The notes beneath the pieces are model-generated. The model worked only from the letters and a program-made list of their open reading frames with translations, ran no database searches and was not told the origin of the DNA. 34,502 nucleotides of DNA from an uncultured Bacilli bacterium (lineage in GTDB: Bacteria > Bacillota_I > Bacilli_A > RF39 > UBA660): positions 1-34,502 of the forward strand of contig CANQHQ010000014.1 in NCBI GenBank assembly GCA_947623825.1, read 5' to 3'. The number at the start of each line of letters is the position of its first letter. The first letter of the stretch is position 1. The translations under genes and the position numbers were made by a program. Positions 16,293 to 24,269 of this stretch are shown piece after piece.

Positions 16293-17723
16293 ATGAATAA
16301 AATAACAAGATTAGATATCATCTGTGAAGATACTGAGAAAATATTTCCTCGTATGTTAGGAATTCTAGAAACAAAAACAACGAGAAAAAATCAAAAGAAA
16401 TATCATTACGAATCCATCAAAAGTAAGAAAAGGGTAGAACCGAGTCACTTAGGAATCATTCAGGAATATCAAGAAGAAAATCGAGAAATTGAAATAGTCT
16501 ACCATACAAAAGAAGACGTCAAGAACAATCAAAAATTAAATCAAAAAATAAAAACATGGGCACAAAGAGAAAGACGAAAAAGTATCTTCATAGAAGGACT
16601 CCTTTTGGTACTTCCTTTCCTTTTATTTCTAAAAAATAGTAATCTTCTGATTGGTCTTTTTAAAACAGGAATTTGTCTTTACTGCAACATGTCTATGTAT
16701 TTTCGATTAGAAAATATTTATCAAGGTTTGAAAATGATTTCTGTGAAAGAAAAAATAAATCCCCATTTGATTGGAATTTGTGGATACATTCTTAGTGCGT
16801 TGACTCCGCTTCTTGGATATCAAACGTGGATAGAGGAAACGATTGAATCGTATGAAAGTTTTTCTACTACTGATTCTTTCAATCCGGAAAAAAAGACGGA
16901 AGAAGAGGTACAGAATGCGATAGAAACTCTACACAAAACACTGCAAGAAAATCCAAATATCAGTGAAAAAGAATATGACTATATCCTTACACTAGACACG
17001 TATTTAGAAGAAAATCCCTACACGAACTACGACGAGTTAAATGCTTTTTACGAAAACTTAAATATCGAAACAAGTCAAAATATTCCCGGATTTACAGGAG
17101 GGAAATTTTATAGAAATCAATCCTATATCGAGATTGAGGATACACTTCAAAGCGACGAATTATATCATGAATTAACTCATTTAACAGGGTTTTCTCCCTT
17201 TCATTTTTTACGGGAAGGAATCGCAACCTTAATTACCACCGAATACGCTCCCATGGAAAGAAAAGTAGTAGAAACAGAGGAATACTATCAATCCTTTTTA
17301 TTCACAAGAATGTTAGTCACTTTAGTAGGAAGAGATATCGTTCTTCAATCCTATGTCGAAGAAAATATGTCCGTTATCAACCAACGTTTATTAGAAATTG
17401 TTCCGAATCGTGTTACTCTTCAAAACCTTTATCGATGTTTGATACAAGTCGACCAGAGATTTGACAAAATCAGTGAATATAATTGTGTAGAAAATATTGA
17501 TGAAGAAAAAATGCAGAAACTCTATCAAAAACAATACGAAGCCCTCCAAGAAACCTGTCAAGCCTTAGAACCATATGAAACTATCGTCCAAGAAGAGTTC
17601 CTGAAAGAAGGACGCATCGAGGAATGGGTGAGTGGTTATGAACTCAGTAAATATGCCTTAAAGGAATCCATTCAAGGACGGTATCCAAAACAATCTTTAG
17701 AAAAATGTTTAAAATTGAAATAA
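16293..17723 (+). CDS. Putative membrane zinc metallopeptidase (gluzincin-like)
   Basis: This 476-residue protein has a charged N-terminal cytoplasmic part (about 1-95), two hydrophobic segments (about 100-125, IEGLLLVLPFLLFL, and about 160-180, LIGICGYILSALTPLLGY), then a long hydrophilic domain. That domain contains LYHELTHLTGFSPFHFLREG: His292-Glu293-x-x-His296 followed by Glu308 in REGIATL, the arrangement of HExxH zinc peptidases with a downstream Glu ligand. No known family is certain, and the substrate is unknown; cell-surface proteolysis is the natural inference. ATG 16293 follows GAGGAAA. It is convergent with the small coiled-coil gene, 27 bp apart. Confidence 0.6.
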   Translation: MNKITRLDIICEDTEKIFPRMLGILETKTTRKNQKKYHYESIKSKKRVEPSHLGIIQEYQEENREIEIVYHTKEDVKNNQKLNQKIKTWAQRERRKSIFIEGLLLVLPFLLFLKNSNLLIGLFKTGICLYCNMSMYFRLENIYQGLKMISVKEKINPHLIGICGYILSALTPLLGYQTWIEETIESYESFSTTDSFNPEKKTEEEVQNAIETLHKTLQENPNISEKEYDYILTLDTYLEENPYTNYDELNAFYENLNIETSQNIPGFTGGKFYRNQSYIEIEDTLQSDELYHELTHLTGFSPFHFLREGIATLITTEYAPMERKVVETEEYYQSFLFTRMLVTLVGRDIVLQSYVEENMSVINQRLLEIVPNRVTLQNLYRCLIQVDQRFDKISEYNCVENIDEEKMQKLYQKQYEALQETCQALEPYETIVQEEFLKEGRIEEWVSGYELSKYALKESIQGRYPKQSLEKCLKLK

Positions 17724-17750
17724 AGAAAGACGAAGTATGTAATCGATTTC

Positions 17751-18188
17751 TTATAAATATTCTTTGAGAGAACGAATGGCTTTCTGTTGAAACTTCAAGA
17801 AATCTTCCGCAAATTGAAATTGTTCTTTCGAAATTTCTTCCTGATAGGCCTTAATTTTTTTCTCCATATCGATACTTCCCATAGAAATACCTTGAATTAA
17901 TAAATCGGCGATGCTAGAATCACTATTATCGCTTTTTATTTCTTTTTGAATTCCCATTTTGGCCATTTTCTTTGCCATACGACTCGTTTCTTTTGTCTCT
18001 TGTTGATTCTCTTTTAATTTTTTCAAACTTTCTTTTTCCCAAACACTGTATTCTTGATAAATATCTTCTAAGAGTCTTTTAATTTTATTATCTTTTTCTT
18101 TGAGTTCCTCTATTACTTCTTTTAAGGTAAAACAAGCCATTTCACTATCTTCATAGATATGTTCTAAAAGTTCAAAATGTTCTTCCAT
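17751..18188 (-). CDS. Small coiled-coil protein
   Basis: The 145-residue product is almost entirely helical and charged, with two predicted coiled-coil stretches (about 2-75, e.g. LKEVIEELKEKDNKIKRLLE, and about 105-145). A basic linker KMAKKMAKMGIQKE lies between them. There is no membrane segment or signal peptide, and no family that I recognise. I placed the start at 18188 because AAGGAG then lies 9 nt upstream; longer readings up to 18224 leave the site inside the gene. It is divergent from the methyltransferase gene and convergent with the metallopeptidase gene. Confidence 0.6.
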   Translation of the reverse strand: MEEHFELLEHIYEDSEMACFTLKEVIEELKEKDNKIKRLLEDIYQEYSVWEKESLKKLKENQQETKETSRMAKKMAKMGIQKEIKSDNSDSSIADLLIQGISMGSIDMEKKIKAYQEEISKEQFQFAEDFLKFQQKAIRSLKEYL

Positions 18189-18313
18189 TTTTTTCATCTC
18201 CTTTTTATAGAATGAGCCATACAAAGAAAAATATGCAGGAAAGAGAAGAGAACCTCTTTTTCTTTTGTAAAAAAAATGATAAACTAAGAACGATTAAAGA
18301 AAGGGTGAGCCCA

Positions 18314-19186
18314 ATGAAACTTGCGACAGAATGGAAAGATTATGAAATCATCGATGGTTCAAATGGAATGAAACTAGAGCGTTGGAAAGAGGTTTATTTA
18401 TTAAGACCTGATCCCCAAATTGTTTGGAATCAAGGGAATTTATTAGAAAAATATCCGGAGATTGATGCGGTATATCATCGAAGCAATCAAGGAGGAGGGC
18501 GCTGGGAAAATAAACGAAATGTCAAACAAGAATGGAATGTTACCTACAAAAATTTAACATTTCATATCAAACAAATGGGATTTAAACATACGGGATTATT
18601 TCCTGAACAAGCGGTCAACTGGGACTTTATGATGGGAAAAATCAAAGAGGCAAACCGACCAATCAAAGTATTAAATTTGTTTGCCTATACCGGTGGCGCA
18701 ACCGTTGCTTGTCTAGCCCAAGGAGCCAGTGTCACCCATGTAGATTCTTCAAGAGGAATGGTCGATTGGGCGAAAGAAAATGTCCGTTTGTCCGGTTTAG
18801 AACAGGCTCCTGTGCGTTACTTAGTAGATGACGTATTAAAGTTTGTCAAAAGAGAAATCCGCCGTGGAAATCATTATGATGCGATTGTGATGGATCCACC
18901 AAGTTATGGAAGAGGAGTCGGGGGAGAAGTCTGGGATATTGAGAAAAATTTAGATGAATTAATTCGTTTATGTTTAGAACTCTTGAGTGATCATCCTCTC
19001 TTCTTTTTAATTAATTCCTATACAGCAGGACTCAGTACGGAAGTAATGAACAATTTGTTTAAATTATATTTTTCTTCTTATCATGGAACTTATGAAACCG
19101 AAGAAATCGGTCTTCCAATCAAAAAAAACAATCTAATTCTTCCATGTGGAATTACAGGAAGGTATGTGTTTGATGAAAGCAAATGA
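18314..19186 (+). CDS. Class I SAM-dependent RNA methyltransferase (RlmI/RlmK-like)
   Basis: This 290-residue methyltransferase resembles the 23S rRNA methyltransferases of COG1092. The SAM site is VLNLFAYTGGATVACLAQGA with VDSSRGMVDWAKEN as motif II. Motif IV is DAIVMDPPSYGRG, the DPP signature of N/C-directed RNA methylation. The N-terminal EWKDYEIIDGSNGMKLERW is normal for this family, but the PUA domain of RlmI is absent. ATG 18314 follows AAAGGGTGAG; the reading frame up to 18212 is unsupported. An extended -10, TGA-TAAACT, lies at 18280-18285. It overlaps the pseudouridine synthase gene by 14 nt, so the two RNA-modification genes are coupled. Confidence 0.85.
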   Translation: MKLATEWKDYEIIDGSNGMKLERWKEVYLLRPDPQIVWNQGNLLEKYPEIDAVYHRSNQGGGRWENKRNVKQEWNVTYKNLTFHIKQMGFKHTGLFPEQAVNWDFMMGKIKEANRPIKVLNLFAYTGGATVACLAQGASVTHVDSSRGMVDWAKENVRLSGLEQAPVRYLVDDVLKFVKREIRRGNHYDAIVMDPPSYGRGVGGEVWDIEKNLDELIRLCLELLSDHPLFFLINSYTAGLSTEVMNNLFKLYFSSYHGTYETEEIGLPIKKNNLILPCGITGRYVFDESK

Positions 19187-19892
19187 AATAGAAATTTTAT
19201 ATGAAGATAATCATCTATTAGTCGTATATAAACCAGCCAATTTATTAAGTCAAGGTGATAGTACCAAGGATTTAGATTTACTTTCTTTACTAAAGGAATA
19301 TCTCAAGGAAAAATATCATAAAAAGGGAAACGCTTATGTCGGAATGGTCCAACGACTTGATCGTCCAGTGAGTGGTGTGATGGTATATGCCAAAACAAGT
19401 AAAGCCGCTTCCCGTTTATCGGAACAAATTCGACTTCATCAGATGAACAAACAATATTTGGCGGTTATTCATGGAATTTTAAAAGAAAAAAATGGCGAAT
19501 GGAGAGATTATCTAGAAAAATTAGAAACAGGAAAGACAGTAATTTCCACAAAAGAAAAAGGAAAAGAAGCCATTCTAAAGTATGAAGTAATCGAAGAGAA
19601 GGACAATTACAGTTTAGTAAAAATCGATTTAAAAACAGGAAGGCATCACCAAATTCGGGTTCAATTTGCTTCGAGAAATCATCCTCTCTATGGAGATGGA
19701 CGTTACGGAACACTTGAAAACGAAACGATTGCCCTCTGTTGTTACCAACTATCTTTTTTTCACCCAATCACTAAAGAGAAGTTGACTTTTACTCATCCAC
19801 CAAAAGAAAAAGGAATTTGGAAAAATTTTCATGATTCATTGGAAAAAACTGACAAAAAGCAACCGATTCCAAAACATACCAAATTACAATAG
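19173..19892 (+). CDS. RluA-family pseudouridine synthase
   Basis: This 239-residue enzyme isomerises uridine to pseudouridine in rRNA or tRNA. The catalytic motif is MVQRLDRPVSGVMVYAKTSK, where the Asp of RLD is the catalytic residue. Other family blocks are EDNHLLVVYKPANLLSQGD and TGRHHQIRVQFASRNHPLYG. No S4 domain is present, so it matches the shorter RluA/RluC-type group; which position it modifies cannot be told. ATG 19173 lies 10 nt after AGGAAGG (19156-19162) and overlaps the methyltransferase end by 14 nt. No terminator follows before the ATPase promoter. Confidence 0.88.
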   Translation: MKANEIEILYEDNHLLVVYKPANLLSQGDSTKDLDLLSLLKEYLKEKYHKKGNAYVGMVQRLDRPVSGVMVYAKTSKAASRLSEQIRLHQMNKQYLAVIHGILKEKNGEWRDYLEKLETGKTVISTKEKGKEAILKYEVIEEKDNYSLVKIDLKTGRHHQIRVQFASRNHPLYGDGRYGTLENETIALCCYQLSFFHPITKEKLTFTHPPKEKGIWKNFHDSLEKTDKKQPIPKHTKLQ

Positions 19893-19916
19893 TTTTGGAA
19901 AAATATTTCCAAAACT
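19891..19916. promoter_or_regulatory. 26-nt dyad (operator?) of the first DUF4143 ATPase
   Basis: AGTTTTGGAA (19891-19900), 6 nt, then TTCCAAAACT (19907-19916), a perfect 10-bp inverted repeat without a T-tail. Its last T is the first base of the -35 hexamer. The outer arms AGTTTT and AAAACT and the total length of 26 are shared with the site before the second ATPase. Confidence 0.6.
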
Positions 19917-19944
19917 TGACTTTATAGCGATTTTAATATATACT
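19916..19944 (+). promoter_or_regulatory. Promoter of the first DUF4143 ATPase
   Basis: TTGACT (19916-19921), a 17-nt spacer and TATACT (19939-19944), 20 nt before ATG 19965. This is one of the best promoters in the window. Confidence 0.75.
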
Positions 19945-19964
19945 CTACATTAGAGGTGAAAACT

Positions 19965-21167
19965 ATGATAGAAAGAACAGAATATCTCAAACAATTGCAA
20001 ATGTTTAAGGATAAGGATTTAATCAAAGTTGTTACTGGAATAAGAAGATGTGGAAAATCAACACTATTTGAATTATTTATAGATTATTTAAAAGAAATTG
20101 GAATAAAAGAGGAACAAATAATAAAGATAAATCTTGAGGATGCGGATTATAATTTTGAAAGTTATAAGGAACTCTATGATTATGTAAATAAACAATTGGA
20201 TTCCAAAAAACAATTTTATGTATTTTTAGATGAGGTCCAAAATGTTCCTATGTTCCAAAAAGCGGTAGATAGTTTATACATAAAGAAAAACGTTGATGTG
20301 TATATAACTGGATCGAATGCCTATTTATTATCTGGAGAACTTGCAACATTATTATCAGGAAGATATGTAGAGATAAAATTATTACCATTATCATTTAAGG
20401 AATATTTAAGTGCATTCAATAATTCCAATAAAAGTCGTTATGAGCATTTCTTAGATTATATGAAATATGGTGGAATGCCGGGAAATATGTCTATACTTCA
20501 AGATGATCCCAATGGTTTAGATACATATCTAGAAGGAATATTTAGTACGATAGTCTATAAAGATATAATAACAAGAAATAATATAACAGATAAAATGCTT
20601 TTAGAAAATGTTCTAAAATTTATATTTGATAGTATAGGTAGTCCAATATCAACTAAAAAAATAAGTGATACATTAACAAGCAAAGGTATGTCTACAAGTA
20701 ACCATACTGTTGAAAACTATATATCTGCATTTGTTGAAAGTTTCTTGATATATAAAGCAGAAAGATTTGATGTTAAAGGTAAAAACTTACTTGCTAGAGA
20801 TTATAAGTACTATGTTGTAGATCAAGGGTTAAGAAGTTATTTGTTAGGCAAAAAAGCAGATAGTGACATGGGTCATGTACTAGAAAACATAGTTTATCTA
20901 GAATTGTTAAGAAGAGGATACAAAGTATATGTCGGAAAAGTGGATGATTTAGGGATAGATTTTGTTGCTGAAAATAGAGATGGATTAAAATATTTTCAAG
21001 TTGCACTAACAGTTAGAGATGATAAAGTATTGGAAAGAGAATTAAAATCATTACAAAAAACAGGTGATCATTATCCAAAATATTTAATAACTTATGATAT
21101 GGATATGGAAACCGATTACGATGGAATAACAAAAACGAATATCGTTGATTGGTTATTAAATAAGTAG
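19965..21167 (+). CDS. AAA-type ATPase with DUF4143 nuclease-like C-terminus (copy 1)
   Basis: This 400-residue AAA_14/DUF4143 protein belongs to a family abundant in gut anaerobes and archaea, with no agreed function. The Walker A is GIRRCGKST (about 25-33) and the Walker B QFYVFLDEVQNV. A sensor-like ITGSNAYLLSGELATLLSGR follows. A winged-helix-like middle (KKISDTLTSKGMSTSNHTVE) leads to a PD-(D/E)xK-like end, YVGKVDDLGIDFVAENRDGL then YFQV, where the usual Lys is replaced by Gln. It therefore may bind DNA without cutting. ATG 19965 follows GAGGTG. High ATA/AGA use and its own promoter suggest a mobile single-gene unit. It shares layout with the 26721 gene. Confidence 0.85.
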   Translation: MIERTEYLKQLQMFKDKDLIKVVTGIRRCGKSTLFELFIDYLKEIGIKEEQIIKINLEDADYNFESYKELYDYVNKQLDSKKQFYVFLDEVQNVPMFQKAVDSLYIKKNVDVYITGSNAYLLSGELATLLSGRYVEIKLLPLSFKEYLSAFNNSNKSRYEHFLDYMKYGGMPGNMSILQDDPNGLDTYLEGIFSTIVYKDIITRNNITDKMLLENVLKFIFDSIGSPISTKKISDTLTSKGMSTSNHTVENYISAFVESFLIYKAERFDVKGKNLLARDYKYYVVDQGLRSYLLGKKADSDMGHVLENIVYLELLRRGYKVYVGKVDDLGIDFVAENRDGLKYFQVALTVRDDKVLERELKSLQKTGDHYPKYLITYDMDMETDYDGITKTNIVDWLLNK

Positions 21168-21561
21168 TAGAAAAAATATTTTACCTATACGTGTGTATCA
21201 ATTATGATAAATTTTTATAAATTGTAAAAAACGAAAAAAGTGACCACCTAAAAGAGTCGAAAGACTCCTTTTTGTTTATCTTACTTTATGATAGTTTGAT
21301 GAAAACCTACCAACGTTTAGAAAATTAGATTATAATATTATAATAGTTGATGTGAAAATGAAATAATATTAACTGCAATTGTTTTTAGCATAAAAAGGTA
21401 GTGAAAAACAAATTCCAATTACCTTTTCCACTACCCAAGTTTTAAATGTTACTTAATTATTAAGATAAACTTAGAAGTAAGCATTTTATAATTCTTTAAT
21501 TTTCAAAAAAAGAAAAGAATGTTGTGATATACTATGAAATAAAGTAGAGTAGGGAGAAAAT
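21168..21561. other. 394-bp gap with a terminator and a dyad
   Basis: I see no gene here. It contains the terminator at 21249-21275, an inverted repeat GGTAGTG/CACTACC (21397-21403 and 21429-21435, with AAAA/TTTT continuing inwards but no T-tail), and a likely -10 TATACT near 21528-21533 with TG two bases upstream, before the GH25 gene. The rest is very AT-rich. Confidence 0.5.
21249..21275 (+). terminator. Terminator after the first DUF4143 ATPase
   Basis: The arms AAAAGAGTC and GACTCCTTTTT form a short stem around a GAAA tetraloop, with one unpaired C, and end in T5. It may have been the original terminator of the rRNA-modification gene pair before the ATPase gene arrived. Confidence 0.7.
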
Positions 21562-22773
21562 ATGAAAAAAATAGCGATGATAATAGGAATCGTGGCCATT
21601 CTAACTGTTTTTCTCGGAATCTATAAAATGCAGTATAAAGAAGAACAGAAAGAGACAGGGATAGAACCCACGTTTCATTGGAAAAATTCACTAGAAGTGG
21701 AAGTTTACAGTAAGGCAAAAGTATCCGATTTTGTCGAAGTTGACAATGGAAAATTAGAAGATAAAGAGATAAATACAGAAAAACTAGGAGAAAAGAAAAT
21801 TACATTTACTTATCAAGATGAAAACGGAAAGAAGAGGAAAGAAACTTTTTCTGTCCAAGTAGTGGATACAACGCCTCCTCTCGTTTGGATTTCAGGTGTT
21901 TACACCAAGGTAAAAGGAGAAAGTGAGAATATAGAAGATTCCGTTCTATGTGGAGATAATTATGATAAAAAACCAGTTTGTAAGATTGAAGGCTCTTATA
22001 ACCTCAACGAGACAGGAGATTATCCTTTAACTTATTATGCGATAGATTCCAGTGGAAATGAAACGAAGGAACCATTTACGTTAAGAGTAATAGAAAAAAA
22101 TAATTCTTCTTCTTCCACTTCGAATCCAAGAAAGTTAGAAGATATCAAAAAGACCTATTTGACAGAACAGACGGAAGTTGGGATAGATGTTTCTAAATGG
22201 CAGGCTGAAATCGATTGGAAAAAAGTCAAAGAAAGCGGTGTCACTTTTGCGATGATTCGCCTTGGAACGCAAAAAGCGCCCCATGAAGATTCGACCCTCG
22301 ATGCTTACTTTCTTCAAAATATCAAACAAGCACAAGAAAATGGAATCAAAGTAGGAGTGTATTATTACTCGTATGCTTCCAATAGGAAAGAAGCCATCAA
22401 ACAAGCCGATTGGGTTCTTACCCAGTTGGAAGGACAAGAATTAGAATTACCGGTCGTCTTTGATTGGGAATGTTATCATCTCTTTCGTTCTTATGAAATA
22501 AGTATTCATGACTTAAATGACATATCAAATACGTTTTTAGAAGAAATAGAGAAACAAGGATATGACTCCATGTTTTATGCGAGTAAAAACTATTTAGAAA
22601 GACTTTGGATCTATCAAGAATATCCCGTATGGTTAGCTCATTATACAGATCATACTTCTTATGAAGGAGAGTATGTCATGTGGCAAATGACCAGTAATGG
22701 AAGAGTATCAGGAATTGATGGAGCCGTCGATTTAGATATTTTATATAAAGAAGAATGGAAAAGGCAATTTTAG
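21562..22773 (+). CDS. GH25 lysozyme with Ig-like domain, membrane-anchored
   Basis: This 403-residue muramidase cleaves the MurNAc-GlcNAc bond of peptidoglycan. Residues about 2-22 (KKIAMIIGIVAILTVFLGIY) are a signal anchor. About 40-170 contain Ig-like/DUF5011-type beta repeats (VVDTTPPLVWISG, then YYAIDSSGNETKEPFTLRV). A Ser/Asn linker leads to the GH25 domain (about 205-400): VGIDVSKWQAEIDWKKVKES, FAMIRLG, VGVYYYSYASNRKEAIKQAD and VVFDWE, with the conserved catalytic Asp and Glu. The C-terminal DGAVDLDILY is the usual GH25 ending. GTAGGGAG precedes the ATG. It is the only gene in its unit. Confidence 0.92.
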   Translation: MKKIAMIIGIVAILTVFLGIYKMQYKEEQKETGIEPTFHWKNSLEVEVYSKAKVSDFVEVDNGKLEDKEINTEKLGEKKITFTYQDENGKKRKETFSVQVVDTTPPLVWISGVYTKVKGESENIEDSVLCGDNYDKKPVCKIEGSYNLNETGDYPLTYYAIDSSGNETKEPFTLRVIEKNNSSSSTSNPRKLEDIKKTYLTEQTEVGIDVSKWQAEIDWKKVKESGVTFAMIRLGTQKAPHEDSTLDAYFLQNIKQAQENGIKVGVYYYSYASNRKEAIKQADWVLTQLEGQELELPVVFDWECYHLFRSYEISIHDLNDISNTFLEEIEKQGYDSMFYASKNYLERLWIYQEYPVWLAHYTDHTSYEGEYVMWQMTSNGRVSGIDGAVDLDILYKEEWKRQF

Positions 22774-22823
22774 TCATGGAGAAAGCAACTTTAGACATAA
22801 AAAAACAAAACTTTCAAAAATAA

Positions 22824-22852
22824 TTGCATTTCTCATTTTTTTTTGCTATCAT
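22824..22852 (+). promoter_or_regulatory. Promoter of the Pro/Glu-rich membrane protein
   Basis: TTGCAT (22824-22829), a 17-nt spacer containing T9, and extended -10 TGC-TATCAT (22847-22852). The T9 run in the spacer is a second homopolymer in a promoter spacer, though T-runs are common in this genome. Confidence 0.6.
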
Positions 22853-22883
22853 AGAAGTAGAATAAAATAAGGGAGATGGAAAT

Positions 22884-23678
22884 ATGATTTTAGCATTAAG
22901 TCTAGATTGGTTTACAACAATACCAGGACTTTTGATTACCGGTGGAGTAATCTTATTAATTATCGCAGTTGTTTTATTTATTGTTGGAAGCAAAAAATCA
23001 AAAAAGAAAGAGGCAGCACCTACGAATCCTACGCCAGAGGCACCTGCACCAGCTGAAGTGAGTGCAACTCCAGAGGCTAGTCCAGAAGTGGCACCAATGG
23101 AAACAGCACAAGAGCCAACGGTTGCTGACTTAACGGTATCAAGTGAGGGAAATTCTGCACCAGAAGCGCCAGAGGTTGCACCGATTGCTACTGAAACACC
23201 TGAGGTTGCTACACCAGTTGTTCCAGTAGAAACAGCCCCAGTTGAGACTCCTTCAGATGCCATTCCAACAGTAGAACCAACCACTGATGCACAAGAGATT
23301 CCACAAGTGCAAGAAGAAGTTCCAAGTGTAGTTCCAGAAGTTGCTTCTACAGAATCGATTCCAGCTGCACCAGTACCAGAAGAGACACCTGCAACGGAAA
23401 AACCAAATTTAGATCAGACGATGGTATCTGTCTATGGTGGAGATGATCCAACGACGAACACAGAACCACAAGAAGAGAAACCAGTAACGATTTATGGAGG
23501 AAATGATCCACTAGAGGCAACACAAAATATGCCAGCAGTAGAGGAACATCATGAACCATACGGAGGAGCAAGTCCAGAAGTACCTGCTTCAGAAATTACC
23601 CCTCCACCAGTTGTGGAACCAGTTCCAGAAGTAAAAGTACAAGAAGAAACCAAACCAGCAGATGTAGAAGAATTATAA
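22884..23678 (+). CDS. Single-pass membrane protein with Pro/Glu/Ala tail and YGG repeats
   Basis: The 264-residue product has one transmembrane helix (about 13-36, IPGLLITGGVILLIIAVVLF), a basic stop-transfer stretch GSKKSKKKE, and a 220-residue low-complexity tail rich in Pro, Glu, Ala, Val and Thr. Near the end are three spaced copies of a motif: VYGGDDP, IYGGNDP and PYGGASP. By charge rule the tail would be cytoplasmic. I know no family; such tails often act as spacers or docking arms, and the YGG repeats may be binding sites. GGGAGATGG precedes ATG 22884. GC content is higher than in the flanks because of the Pro/Ala codons. Confidence 0.65.
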   Translation: MILALSLDWFTTIPGLLITGGVILLIIAVVLFIVGSKKSKKKEAAPTNPTPEAPAPAEVSATPEASPEVAPMETAQEPTVADLTVSSEGNSAPEAPEVAPIATETPEVATPVVPVETAPVETPSDAIPTVEPTTDAQEIPQVQEEVPSVVPEVASTESIPAAPVPEETPATEKPNLDQTMVSVYGGDDPTTNTEPQEEKPVTIYGGNDPLEATQNMPAVEEHHEPYGGASPEVPASEITPPPVVEPVPEVKVQEETKPADVEEL

Positions 23679-23680
23679 TG

Positions 23681-23709
23681 AAAAGACGTTTCGACGTCTT
23701 TTTTTTTCA
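23681..23709 (+). terminator. Terminator after the YGG-repeat gene
   Basis: A perfect 9-bp stem, AAAAGACGT (23681-23689) with ACGTCTTTT (23694-23702), has a TTCG loop and a long T-run. Confidence 0.85.
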
Positions 23710-23751
23710 CTTCCACATATACTTTTAGTATAGAAAGGAAAGTGACAAAAT

Positions 23752-24012
23752 ATGGAAACATTAAAAGTTTCAACAAAATCGAATCCAAATAGTGTAGCGG
23801 GTGCGTTAGCCAACGTATTCCGAGAAAAAGGAAGTGTCGAGATTCAGGCTGTCGGAGCGGGAGCATTGAATCAAGCCATTAAAGCGATAGCCATTGCGAG
23901 AGGATTTGTCGCTCCTTCAGGAAAAAATCTCGTCTGTACTCCGGCTTTTACGGATATTGTCATCGATGGAGAAGAACGGACAGCAATTAAACTGATTGTG
24001 GAAGCAATATAA
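23752..24012 (+). CDS. spoVS: Stage V sporulation protein S
   Basis: This 86-residue protein is a full-length match to SpoVS, an Alba-like nucleic-acid-binding protein first found as a sporulation and septation factor in Bacillus. It starts METLKVSTKSNPNSVAGALA, contains IQAVGAGALNQAIKAIAIAR and ends with a short beta hairpin around VIDGEERTAIKL. AAAGGAAAG precedes ATG 23752. The protein also occurs in non-sporulating bacteria, so it does not by itself prove sporulation. It is a single gene between two regulated units. Confidence 0.93.
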   Translation: METLKVSTKSNPNSVAGALANVFREKGSVEIQAVGAGALNQAIKAIAIARGFVAPSGKNLVCTPAFTDIVIDGEERTAIKLIVEAI

Positions 24013-24026
24013 AAGAAAGAAAACTA

Positions 24027-24056
24027 TTGAAAAATAAATAGAATATGAGATATAAT
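24027..24056 (+). promoter_or_regulatory. Promoter of the T-box operon
   Basis: TTGAAA (24027-24032), an 18-nt spacer and TATAAT (24051-24056). Transcription would start near 24062, just ahead of the T-box leader. Confidence 0.65.
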
Positions 24057-24061
24057 AAAAG

Positions 24062-24252
24062 AGTCAAAACGAAGAGAAAACCAATAATAGAGGACCTTAC
24101 TAGAGACTTAGTGGTTGGTGGAAACTAAGAAGTGAATCTATTTATCTACTTTCTCATGTGACCCCAATCCGGTCCGGGTACGCCCGTTATCAAAATCAAG
24201 AAATAAAAAGGATGGTACCGCACATTTGTGCTCCTTTGTACCATCTTTTTTT
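24062..24252 (+). promoter_or_regulatory. Serine T-box riboswitch leader
   Basis: The leader ends in the T-box sequence ATGGTACCGCAC (24212-24223), which pairs with the CCA end of uncharged tRNA. It overlaps a terminator: GATGGTAC (24211-24218) with GTACCATC (24238-24245), followed by T7. The specifier is probably TCT (24137-24139) in the usual GAAnnnA context, a serine codon, which agrees with serS downstream. Serine starvation would therefore allow readthrough into the HD-domain gene and serS. Confidence 0.85.
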
Positions 24253-24269
24253 CTTTTCTGGAGGTGTCT

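Noticed and set aside
19891..19916. Dyad as the terminator of the pseudouridine synthase gene
   Set aside because: There is no T-tract; it runs directly into a strong TTGACT promoter, and a similar dyad sits at the same place before the other ATPase.
21397..21435. GGTAGTG/CACTACC dyad as an insertion-sequence end
   Set aside because: No transposase or matching second end nearby; left as an unexplained inverted repeat.
22814..23284. Open minus-strand frame rich in Gly, Ala, Ser and Thr (about 156 codons)
   Set aside because: It is the antisense of the Pro/Glu/Ala-rich tail gene; low-complexity codons keep the opposite strand open. No ribosome binding site.
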